This document shows, in pieces, positions 18,019 to 25,061 of a stretch of DNA of 25,061 bases. How positions within the stretch are numbered: position 1 is the first letter of the stretch; the number at the start of each line of letters is the position of its first letter. The notes below the pieces were generated by a model. It worked only from the letters and a program-made list of their open reading frames with translations, was not told the DNA's origin and did not search any database. The stretch comes from Polychytrium aggregatum (Eukaryota; Chytridiomycota; Chytridiomycetes; Polychytriales), in assembly GCF_025602895.1 (NCBI RefSeq), contig NW_026516541.1:1-25061 (forward strand), written 5' to 3'. The translations under genes and the position numbers were made by a program.

Positions 18019-21000
18019 TCAGCTGCCCACAAGGTCTGAGACCAAGCGGGTGAACACATTTTCGAGCAGTTCCCACAAGGGAACAGCAGGATCGAGGGGG
18101 GGTCGGGGTGGAGGAATGACAAGTGCTGACACTATACTACGCTGTGATGAGGGTGCAGGGAGAGACTGCAAGGGTGGGACTACACTGGGTGTGGGAGTGG
18201 GTGGTGGTGCTGGGTGTGCACCAAGTGCGAATGCTCGGAAGGCAGTGCGGGGAGCGGGTACATGAGCAGCAAGTGATCCAAGTGCGGGAGGGGTGCGACT
18301 GCGAGGGGGAGTGCGATCGAAACTGAGCAGGTCCAGCAGCTTGTCCACTGGTCCCACTCCGGCTATACCACTTTCCACCCAAGTCGGGTGGGCCGTCTTG
18401 AGGGCTGCGACCTTGCGGACCAGGACTTGATGCGGATCCACACACTGCTGTGCGTGGGTCCTGGTCAAGTCGATCCCGGATCCGTGTCGAGCCAGGTTCT
18501 TGCACTTGCGGTAGCCAAATCTGAAGTGGCCTGGGAGAGCACCGAGTCGCCATCGGACCATGAACATGAGCATGATCATGGATCCTTGGTACCCGCGAGC
18601 CTCCCAGAGTCCCGACATCTTGGTCGACGGGGTGCAGGCGGCGGTGAGCTGCTTGGAGCGGTCGAAGCCGTTCTTCATGTGGTCCTCGAAGATGAGGGTC
18701 TTGATCGGGACGGGCTGGGGTCGGGGCGGTCCGGGCGGCGGCGGCTGGTGTCGGGTCTTGCCTCGGTAGATCTCCGTGGCCGTGAGGGAGTGGTCGGCCT
18801 CTTGTCGGCGGACCACCATGGCCCAGTGCGGATCGGCTCGGACTCCTTGGCCGAGGAACTGGTCGGGGTGGTAGGGCGCAATGATCTTGTTGCGCAGGAT
18901 CATCGACAGCATCTTGTCGCCGTCAGAGACTTGGTCGTCCCAGCGGGCCCAGTTCTGCAGGGCCAGCATCTTGACACGGACCGACATCTTGGGAAGGCCG
19001 CAGTTGAGGTGCATGGCACCGACGGGAGTGCCGGGGCCGACGCGGAACATGGTGCGGAGGGCCGTCATCTGGGCGTCGTCGAGGCGGTCGCGCAGAGCTG
19101 GGTCGGGGATGTCCATGGCCATCCCGTATTCGAGGGTCGGCCGCACAAAGGTCTTGTAGACCTGGGTGATGGTCTTGGCCGAGACCTTGCCGAGGGTGAT
19201 GCCGAGTCCAACCACGGTGTCGGTGACCATGTGGACCTTGCGGAGGAGCTTGTCGAACTGGAGGTCCGGGCGGAATCCGTCAATGTCGACCATGACACCG
19301 AGGTAGCGGAACTGGAGGACCTTGGGCAGCTCGGTGCCGTACAGCTTGGCGGGATGGAGCTGGTCGACGTTGCAGGCCGAGTACAGCACCTCGCACTTGG
19401 GAGGCGAGAAGCGGTACCGGTTGTCGATGCTGTGGCGTTCGCAGATATCCAGCATGGCCTGGGTGCGGCCAGCCGGACAGATGAGGACACCGTCATCGGC
19501 AAACCAGAGCGAGTTGACCCGGAGACGGTGGTGGCGACTCGAGGCAAGCACAAGTCCGTCCTCGGCTCGGAGCAGTCCAGGCAGGTCGTCAATGTGGGCA
19601 CTGAACAGAAGGGGACTCAGGACCGAGCCTTGGATGAGACCCTTCTGCAGCCACACAGGCTGCGACGTGCGGCCCTTGCTGGCGACGCGGACAAGAGTGC
19701 GGTCGAACATGGCCCTGAGGACCCCGACGGCGACCGGACCAGCACCTCGGGTGGCGATCTTGTCCCAGAGGCGCTCCCGCCAGACAGTGTCGTAGGCGGC
19801 CTTGATGTCGAGGAAGACCAGGCTGTACTCGTCGTCGCGGATCTTGTTCATGCGGACAAGAGCGTCGAGCGAGTACACCTGGTCGAGGGTGCCTCGGTCC
19901 GGGCGGAAGCCTCCCTGGGCAATGTCCATGATGCCGATCTCGCGGGTGAGGAACGGCAGCAGGACTCGCTCGGCGATCTTGCGGAGGACCTGGGTCAACC
20001 CGATGGGCCGGTACATGGCCGGATCGAGGATCGAACCCTTGTTCTTGTAGACCGGGTGGATCAGGACAGTGTTCCACTCGGTCGGGACGACGGAGGCCTT
20101 GAGGGCGGCCAGCAGGATGGCCCGGAGCCAGGGAGCGACCACGGGAGCGACAGGGTGCAGCATCTCGGCCTTGATCTTGTCCGGGCCGGAAGACTTGCGC
20201 TTGGGGGACTTGACGATGGCATCGGCCACCTCGTCCGACGACAATCGGGGAATGGAGCGGTCCTCGGGGAGCAGGCGCGGAACAGTGTCCAGGGGTCTTG
20301 GGCCGACGGTCCGGTCAAAGGCGGCACCGGGGGTGTCCTGGGAGTGCGAGGAGACCTTGCCGTAGTGGACCACAAGTCGCTCGAGGGCCTCGTCCGAGTT
20401 GTCAAAGTGGAAGGCGTCGTCGAGCTCCTTGCGCTTCTTCATGGCGGCCAGGGACTTGGCGACCTCGGAAGCGTTGAGGGAGTGCAGCTTGTTCATGGCC
20501 AGGGTCTCGGCTGCTCGGCGGGACTGGACGATGAGGTTCTTTTCTTGTTTGCGGACAGCGCGGAGTTCGGCGCGCTTGTCCTCGGCGACGCGGAGGGAGA
20601 GCCCGGGCAACTTGAGCTGGTAGATGAGATCGCGGCGCCTCTCGCGAAGCTGCCGCATCTCGGGGATCAGGGCCGGGTCCTTCCAGACGGTCTTGATGGA
20701 AGCCTTGCCGATGGTGGAGTCGGCAGCGGTGGTGATCAGGGCGATCATGATGGACCAGGCGCGGTCGATGCAGTCCTGGGCCGCACTCTCCGAGATCGGA
20801 ATGACCGATCCCCTTGAGATTGGCCGGAGTGCAGCCTGGATGCGCTGCAGACCGCGTTCGCGCTCGTCCAGCAGCGCCAAGAGGTACTGGGCGCGGACGG
20901 CAGGATCCTCGAGCTGGGCGATCTTCCACTGCCATTGGTCGACCTTTGGGTAGTACTTTGGCTGTACCCGCAGAGTCGCCCAGATGGGGAAGTGGTCGGA

Positions 21001-21693
21001 CTGGCCACGGAAGGCACCGGCAGTGTCGACCTGCAGCAGCGGGTCGTTGTTGGCCTGGCGATGCGACACAAAGATGTAGTCGATCGTTGTCCAGCTGGGA
21101 CCCCGCTGCCGGGTGTGGGTCGGGATCACAGCTGGAGGCACAACGCGGAGACCGGCGCGGGAGACAGTGTCCTCGAGGATCTTCTCCCTGCCACGGAGCG
21201 GCGTGGGCAGTCCGCTCAGGGCACTGAGGTGGGCATTGAAGTCACCCACCACAATGACCTGGGCGTCGGGGAGGGCGGCCTTGGTGTGGATCGACTGGAG
21301 GGCCTCGCGGTAGTCGTCCAGCTTGAGGCTCGGGGACAGGTAGAAGTTGCCGATGTGGATGACGTGTTTGTATGTCACCCACATGGCGTCGCCCTTGTCG
21401 CTGACTTCAATGTTGGTGAAGTCGTGCGGGTCGATCCTGGCCGGGTTGTAGAGGATGGCGATGCCTCTACCGGCGCGGCAACGGGGACCAGGGACCTTGA
21501 CGGCATAGCCACAGAGAGGGCTGCGGGGTTCGAGGTCGGCGAGGGTTTCTTGGACACCGACAAAGTCGATGTCGTTGGTGTCGATGAGGTTCTTGAGTTC
21601 AACGTCGTTGACGTTGATGCCACAGACATTGAAGGAAGCGACGGTCAGGGATGTCTGGGCCCTGCCGCCTCCCTGCGAGGGGTGTGGATTCAT
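18019..21693 (-). CDS. LINE ORF2 protein: endonuclease, reverse transcriptase, C-terminal Cys/His cluster (1224 aa)
   Basis: The start ATG at 21693-21691 overlaps the ORF1 stop (ATGA). Residues about 14-242 are an exonuclease-endonuclease-phosphatase domain with FNVCGIN (21-27), VQET (47-50), GDFNAH (150-155), TIDYIFVS (203-210) and SDHFPI (232-237), which supply the metal-binding and catalytic residues. Residues about 500-815 are the reverse transcriptase: RPIGL (562-566), FLDIKAAYDTVW (627-638, motif A Asp629), LIQGSVLSPLLF (687-698), FADD (731-734, the catalytic Asp pair) and LGV (798-800). Residues 1064-1084 form C-x5-H-x9-H-x3-C, like the Cys/His motif near the end of many LINE proteins. 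A Pro-rich tail follows. No RNase H domain is visible. The protein nicks target DNA and reverse-transcribes its RNA from the nick, or from a free DNA end. Confidence 0.93.
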   Translation of the reverse strand: MNPHPSQGGGRAQTSLTVASFNVCGINVNDVELKNLIDTNDIDFVGVQETLADLEPRSPLCGYAVKVPGPRCRAGRGIAILYNPARIDPHDFTNIEVSDKGDAMWVTYKHVIHIGNFYLSPSLKLDDYREALQSIHTKAALPDAQVIVVGDFNAHLSALSGLPTPLRGREKILEDTVSRAGLRVVPPAVIPTHTRQRGPSWTTIDYIFVSHRQANNDPLLQVDTAGAFRGQSDHFPIWATLRVQPKYYPKVDQWQWKIAQLEDPAVRAQYLLALLDERERGLQRIQAALRPISRGSVIPISESAAQDCIDRAWSIMIALITTAADSTIGKASIKTVWKDPALIPEMRQLRERRRDLIYQLKLPGLSLRVAEDKRAELRAVRKQEKNLIVQSRRAAETLAMNKLHSLNASEVAKSLAAMKKRKELDDAFHFDNSDEALERLVVHYGKVSSHSQDTPGAAFDRTVGPRPLDTVPRLLPEDRSIPRLSSDEVADAIVKSPKRKSSGPDKIKAEMLHPVAPVVAPWLRAILLAALKASVVPTEWNTVLIHPVYKNKGSILDPAMYRPIGLTQVLRKIAERVLLPFLTREIGIMDIAQGGFRPDRGTLDQVYSLDALVRMNKIRDDEYSLVFLDIKAAYDTVWRERLWDKIATRGAGPVAVGVLRAMFDRTLVRVASKGRTSQPVWLQKGLIQGSVLSPLLFSAHIDDLPGLLRAEDGLVLASSRHHRLRVNSLWFADDGVLICPAGRTQAMLDICERHSIDNRYRFSPPKCEVLYSACNVDQLHPAKLYGTELPKVLQFRYLGVMVDIDGFRPDLQFDKLLRKVHMVTDTVVGLGITLGKVSAKTITQVYKTFVRPTLEYGMAMDIPDPALRDRLDDAQMTALRTMFRVGPGTPVGAMHLNCGLPKMSVRVKMLALQNWARWDDQVSDGDKMLSMILRNKIIAPYHPDQFLGQGVRADPHWAMVVRRQEADHSLTATEIYRGKTRHQPPPPGPPRPQPVPIKTLIFEDHMKNGFDRSKQLTAACTPSTKMSGLWEARGYQGSMIMLMFMVRWRLGALPGHFRFGYRKCKNLARHGSGIDLTRTHAQQCVDPHQVLVRKVAALKTAHPTWVESGIAGVGPVDKLLDLLSFDRTPPRSRTPPALGSLAAHVPAPRTAFRAFALGAHPAPPPTPTPSVVPPLQSLPAPSSQRSIVSALVIPPPRPPLDPAVPLWELLENVFTRLVSDLVGS

Positions 21694-23975
21694 TGGAGTC
21701 GTGCAGCGCTGCTGCTGGCCCGGGGGCCCTCTCCTTCAGAGTCAGTGTCCATGACGGACAGCGGGACTCTGTAGGCGGGGTGAGGCTTGCTGGGCTTTGA
21801 CGAGGCACCAGCGGCGGGGGCAGCAGCAGCAGCGACAGCAACGACAACGGCAGGGGCAGCGGTAGCGGCAGCGGCAGAGGCAGACGACGAGGCAGCGGCA
21901 GCGGCAGAACCAGGGACCTTGGGGACGGCGGTGATGTCCGCCCGCTTGACCTCCTTGCCGGATAGGGCCTTCTTGAGGAGCGAGTCGTACTCGTCGCGGT
22001 ACTCCTCGGGGATGCGCATCTGGATGCAGCGGCGGACAGGGGCGGTCTTGGCCTTGGCTGCCTGGCGGAGGGACTTTGCCATAAAGTTCTTGATGGCATC
22101 GGATCGGGACAGGGCCAGTCCATGGTGCTTGAGACCATGGATGACGTCGTAGGCCGGTACGACCCTGACCCTGCCATGTGTGGACGACAGCGACTCCAGA
22201 CGGGCACCAAGGTCGGCCTTGTTGGATTTGTCGCGGACAAGGACCTCCATGACCGTGGCCTCAGGGAAGTTGATCTCGGCCAACTCCCTGGTGTCGATGC
22301 CGCATCGCTTGAGGTTGCGGCGGACACTGCCGAGGTCGCCACAGCGGATGCCCTCGACGTACAGCCAGTCCATGTTGGTGACGGCCTCCCTGAACTTGTC
22401 GTTCCGGAGCTCAGAGTTGGCGACCGTCCCGGGGACAAGGACTGGCTGGCGGTGCTGGTTGGGCTGGATCGGCTTGGAGGAGCCTGGCATTCGGCCGGTG
22501 GTCAGCATCCTCTTCCATTCGTCGAGCTGGCTGGCCTCGGACATGCGGCCGACACGGCTCTCGGCCTCCCGAACGTTCTTCAAGAGAGCGGCCTTGTACG
22601 AGGGAGACGGGGCGGAAACAGGGGCAGAGCCAGGGAGGGAGCCGGAGGACTGGGTCTTGGAACCGGGGGACTGGGTCTTGGGGGTGGCAGTCTTGTTGGC
22701 AACAGACTTGCGGAGCTGCTCCGTGGCACGGCTGATTGCCACATTGGACTTGGCGATCTTCTGGACCATGGCCTTGGTGGCAGCATCCATGTTGTCGGCC
22801 ACGAGTGCCTCGAACAGGATGGACTGCACCCGGTCAGCCTCTCGCTTGAGGATAGCGAGGGCCTCCTCGGGTTTCATCGCAGGGACGGGAGCCTGGGACG
22901 GAGGAGGGGTCTTGGCCTTGACGACGGGTCGGGGCGGAAGGACGGGCCTGGCCTTGGGGACAGGGGACGCAGTGCCAACAGCATCAACAGCTCGACGAGC
23001 TGGATCGACGGGGTCAGCAGTGGAAGCAGGGGCTGCTCGAGGGGCGCCTTCAGAGGCACCACGGGGGACGGCGCGCTGCTTGTCCATGGTCTTGAGGCCG
23101 CACTTGGTGTGGAAGTTCTCCTTGAACTTGTCCGAGAACGCATCCACAAACAGCTTGCGGGACTCCTTGGTGGTGCGGCTCATGTGGGCCCAGAACTGGA
23201 AGGCCGACATCTGGCCGGGGCAGGGTCCGTCCTCGAGGGCCTGGGGACACTTGAGCTGGAGCTCGTCCTTGCCGTGCTTGACGACGATCCAGGGATCGGC
23301 CGAGGCGAGCTTGCACTTGCGGCACAGGACAGTGCACTGCAGCTTGGCGGTCACGGCCATCCACAGCTGGTTGTTCATCTTGGTGACGTCGATGATCTGG
23401 GTTGCAGCCTTCTGATCATCGACGTCGGACGAGGCGTGCCACTTGCGCCAGAACTCGTCGCGCCAAGGAACCGAGACGACGTCGGCACTGGGCTGGACAA
23501 CAATGTCCATGGCACAGTGGTCTTGGTGGGGAGCGGCGGAGGAGGACACGGGAGCCAGGGACTCGGCAGGGTGGTCTTGGTCGGCACAGGAGGACGAGGG
23601 CTCAGCGTCAGGCTCTTGGTCCGGGCTGAGGTCTTCTTCGACATTGATGTCCTCCAGTTCATCAATGTCGACGGCGGCACGGGCGGCAGCGCGGTCCAAG
23701 GGCGGGAACGAAAAGTCGGGTTCGGCCGGGAACCTGAACTCGGGCGGGGCCGGGAGCCTGGACTCGGGCACGGACACGGACGGGAACTCGGACTCGGGGA
23801 GACGCTCGTCATGCTCCGGCCTGGGGAGCATGGTCATTGCGTCGGGCAAGGACAGGCGACGCTTGGCGGGGGAGGAAGGGGTGGCCACGGGTCGCTCCTT
23901 GCGCTTGAAGATCAAGCTGCCGACAGCGATGGTCGAGGCCGGGAGAAGGGACTGCTGGGGTCTGTCCTTGGACAT
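21690..23975 (-). CDS. LINE ORF1 protein, gag-like nucleic-acid-binding (761 aa)
   Basis: It starts at ATG 23975-23973. The N-terminus has basic clusters resembling nuclear-localisation signals (FKRKER at 23-28, AKRR at 37-40), then an acidic Pro-rich region. Residues 218-252 contain C-x2-C-x21-C-x8-C (LCRKC...LKCPQ...PCPG), a zinc-ribbon-like cluster. Residues about 520-665 form the best-ordered module (YVEGIRCGDLGSVRRNLKRC, then EINFPEATVMEVLV), whose pattern resembles the C-terminal ORF1 domain of other fungal LINEs, perhaps an RRM-like fold. Residues about 688-725 are an Ala/Ser/Val-rich low-complexity stretch. It ends SSSAARLQ, with its TGA overlapping the ORF2 ATG. Its role is presumably binding element RNA and carrying it to chromatin. 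The family assignment is by position and motifs. Confidence 0.85.
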   Translation of the reverse strand: MSKDRPQQSLLPASTIAVGSLIFKRKERPVATPSSPAKRRLSLPDAMTMLPRPEHDERLPESEFPSVSVPESRLPAPPEFRFPAEPDFSFPPLDRAAARAAVDIDELEDINVEEDLSPDQEPDAEPSSSCADQDHPAESLAPVSSSAAPHQDHCAMDIVVQPSADVVSVPWRDEFWRKWHASSDVDDQKAATQIIDVTKMNNQLWMAVTAKLQCTVLCRKCKLASADPWIVVKHGKDELQLKCPQALEDGPCPGQMSAFQFWAHMSRTTKESRKLFVDAFSDKFKENFHTKCGLKTMDKQRAVPRGASEGAPRAAPASTADPVDPARRAVDAVGTASPVPKARPVLPPRPVVKAKTPPPSQAPVPAMKPEEALAILKREADRVQSILFEALVADNMDAATKAMVQKIAKSNVAISRATEQLRKSVANKTATPKTQSPGSKTQSSGSLPGSAPVSAPSPSYKAALLKNVREAESRVGRMSEASQLDEWKRMLTTGRMPGSSKPIQPNQHRQPVLVPGTVANSELRNDKFREAVTNMDWLYVEGIRCGDLGSVRRNLKRCGIDTRELAEINFPEATVMEVLVRDKSNKADLGARLESLSSTHGRVRVVPAYDVIHGLKHHGLALSRSDAIKNFMAKSLRQAAKAKTAPVRRCIQMRIPEEYRDEYDSLLKKALSGKEVKRADITAVPKVPGSAAAAASSSASAAAATAAPAVVVAVAAAAAPAAGASSKPSKPHPAYRVPLSVMDTDSEGEGPRASSSAARLQ

Positions 23976-24465
23976 CGCTCAGCAGTGGGGAAGGGGACAG
24001 GGAGTGTGGGAGCGAGGGCGGGGAACTGGAGGGGCAGAGCTGGAACAAACACAGAGGTGAAAGCAGTGTGGTGCAGGCCACACGGTGCAGCAAGAGCAAT
24101 ACAGGTGCAGCAGGAGCAGGACAGGTGCAGCAAGAGCAGGACAGGTGCAGCAAGAGCAGGACAGGTGCAGCAAGAGCAGGACAGGTGCAGCAGGAGCAGG
24201 ATAGGTGCGGCAGGAGCAGAGAACTCGATGTGCGATGAACCTGTGTTTCACGATCCGATCCCGCGTTGGCGATCCGAAACTCGCATTGGCGATGTCAGTC
24301 AAGCTGGTCTTCCTCGCTGCCCTATTTATCGTTTCCCAGTCTGCATCGCCGCCAGCGTCAACGATCGTGGGAATCGCCCCAACCAGACTCATCTGCCATC
24401 GTGATCGACCATCGTGATCGACGTCACAGTCTGCGCACCGATATCGCACGAATCAGCATCGACGA
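23976..24465 (-). promoter_or_regulatory. LINE 5' UTR and probable internal promoter region
   Basis: This is 490 nt upstream of ORF1. It contains the 20-bp repeat cluster (24084-24223), an ATAAATAG TATA-like box on the minus strand (24322-24329), a 13-bp direct repeat (CATCGTGATCGAC at 24397-24409 and 24410-24422) and a short upstream ORF starting at 24459. Its base usage is more balanced than that of the coding region. Promoter activity is inferred from position; part of it could be non-element sequence, since only this copy shows it. Confidence 0.5.
24084..24223 (-). repeat. Seven 20-bp tandem repeats in the LINE 5' UTR
   Basis: The plus-strand unit GGTGCAGCAAGAGCAGGACA is repeated seven times. 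The third to fifth units (24124-24183) are identical; the others carry one to a few changes (AGG for AAG, ATA for ACA, and a diverged last unit). The period of 20 is not a multiple of three, and the cluster ends 108 nt before the ORF1 start. Confidence 0.9.
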
Positions 24466-25061
24466 TTTTTTTTTTTTTTTGTTACTATAGTCAACTTTAT
24501 TCAAGAAGACAAGCCATCAGGTCCAACAGGTTGGTACCCCGGCACGTTGAGTACACAGGCAAGCCTATTTACTCCTGTTGCAGCCTAGTGCTGCCTCAGC
24601 TGCCCACAAGGTCTGAGACCAAGCGGGTGAACACATTTTCGAGCAGTTCCCACAAGGGAATAGCAGGATCGACGGGGGGTCGGGGTGGAGGAATGACAAG
24701 TGCTGACACTATACTACGCTGTGATGAGGGTGCAGGGAGAGACTGCAAGGGTGGGACTACACTGGTTGTGGGAGTGGGTGCTGGTACTGGGTGTGCACCA
24801 AGTGCGAATGCTCGGAAGGCAGTGCGGGGAGCGGGTACATGAGCAGCAAGCGATCCAAGTGCGGGAGGGGTGCGAGTGCGAGGGGGAGTGCGATCGAAAG
24901 ATGAGCAGGTCCAGCAGCTTGTCCACTGGTCCCACTCCGGCTATACCACTTTCCACCCAAGTCGGGTGGGCCGTCTTGAGGGCTGCGACCTTGCGGACCA
25001 GGACTTGATGCGGATCCACACACTGCTGTGCGTGGGTCCTGGTCAAGTCGATCCCGGATCC
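24466..25061 (-). mobile_element. LINE copy 6, 3' part only, continues beyond the window
   Basis: The tail is a 15-nt T-run at 24466-24480, with AATAAA as TTTATT at 24496-24501. The 3' UTR and the C-terminal ORF2 region are present. It differs from copy 5 at several sites (AATAGCAGG, GGTTGTGG, GGTACTGG, GCGAGTGCG). A one-base insertion near 24900 (CGAAAGATGAGC against CGAAACTGAGC) shifts the ORF2 frame. It shares GCAAGCGATCC with copy 1. The 5' extent is unknown. Confidence 0.88.
24609..25061 (-). pseudogene. ORF2 C-terminal fragment with frameshift (copy 6, partial)
   Basis: The reading is normal from the window edge through VDKLLDLL, then shifts at about 24900 into FRSHSPSHSHP and stops at 24714, well before the usual end. 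The remaining C-terminal sequence down to about 24609 is present but out of frame. The ORF2 made from this copy would lack its last ~100 residues. Confidence 0.75.

Larger units (their letters stand above)
17891..24465 (-). mobile_element. LINE copy 5: apparently full-length APE-type non-LTR retrotransposon
   Basis: It runs from the 13-nt tail at 17891-17903 through the 3' UTR, ORF2 and ORF1 to a 490-nt 5' UTR ending where copy 6's tail begins. Both ORFs are open. It encodes an apurinic-type endonuclease and reverse transcriptase with no RNase H seen, and a gag-like ORF1. The real 5' end cannot be proven because no other copy in the window reaches it. The clade is uncertain. It is the best candidate for an active, autonomous source element here. 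Confidence 0.9.
11126..25061 (-). repeat. Head-to-tail array of six copies of one LINE family
   Basis: Six T-runs, each followed by GTTACTATAG and TCAACTTTATT, mark six element 3' ends: 11126-11136, 12484-12496, 16947-16960, 17834-17849, 17891-17903 and 24466-24480. All copies have the same orientation, with no unrelated DNA visible between them. Copies 1-4 stop at four different points of the element, and the next poly(A) tail follows at once. By eye, copies 2, 3 and 5 are indistinguishable where they overlap, while copies 1 and 6 differ by roughly one to three percent. Confidence 0.95.

Noticed and set aside
24084..24223. Tandem repeats considered as a CRISPR array
   Set aside because: The units are contiguous, 20 bp long and have no spacers. 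They lie in a retrotransposon 5' UTR in a eukaryotic context.
22122..24404. 760-codon plus-strand open frame across ORF1 and the 5' UTR
   Set aside because: It is antisense to ORF1, with a repetitive composition and no domain. It runs through the 20-bp repeats and is best explained by base composition.
23979..24449. 156-codon minus-strand frame through the 5' UTR repeats, as a third LINE ORF
   Set aside because: It begins at a GTG rather than an ATG, runs through the 20-bp tandem repeats and encodes a low-complexity Cys/Pro/Ala-rich product.
11126..25061. Rightward reading of the array as telomeric simple repeats
   Set aside because: No TTAGGG-like or other short telomeric repeat tract is visible; only LINE sequence and T-runs occur.

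Overview
The window looks like nuclear DNA of a GC-rich early-diverging fungus, probably chytrid-like. The grounds are short GT-AG introns with CTAAC/CTGAC-type branch sites, a Sel1-repeat protein, a small secreted cysteine-rich protein, a fungal-type DDE transposase and a LINE family whose ORF1 resembles those of basal fungi. This placement is inference; no rRNA, tRNA or other diagnostic marker is present.

Left part (1-11125): an ordinary but transposon-scarred chromosomal region. In order it holds a two-exon gene for a secreted protein with two tandem cysteine-rich repeats (102-754, +); an old 5'-truncated LINE (1334 to about 3240, -) whose reverse transcriptase lost its catalytic FADD motif by internal deletion; a decayed primase-helicase-like reading frame of the D5/P4 kind found in large DNA viruses and plasmids (about 3243-4095, -); an intact Sel1-repeat gene (4616-6235, -); a decayed DDE transposase with one 72-bp intron (6852-9622, -); and a coiled-coil reading frame (about 9878-11125, +) with two in-frame TAG codons, cut off by the array.

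Right part (11126 to the window end at 25061): an uninterrupted head-to-tail array of six copies of one APE-type non-LTR retrotransposon, all on the minus strand. Each begins on the left with a T-run (its poly(A) tail) followed by the same 3' end containing AATAAA. Each of copies 1-4 stops at a different truncation point where the next poly(A) tail begins directly. Copy 5 (17891-24465) appears full length: a 5' UTR with seven 20-bp repeats, ORF1 (761 aa, gag-like), ORF2 (1224 aa, endonuclease plus reverse transcriptase) and a 115-nt 3' UTR. ORF1 and ORF2 overlap by ATGA. Copy 2 has the same intact ORF2. Copies 1, 3, 4 and 6 are fragments, copy 4 having only 41 nt of element sequence.

The array is the most interesting object. 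Truncated elements joined tail to end, all in one orientation, with no return to the interrupted element inside the window, resemble the telomeric HeT-A/TART arrays of Drosophila. The alternative, a serial nesting of one LINE inside another, would place the missing 5' parts beyond the right edge. The window alone cannot decide between them, and no telomeric repeat is visible.
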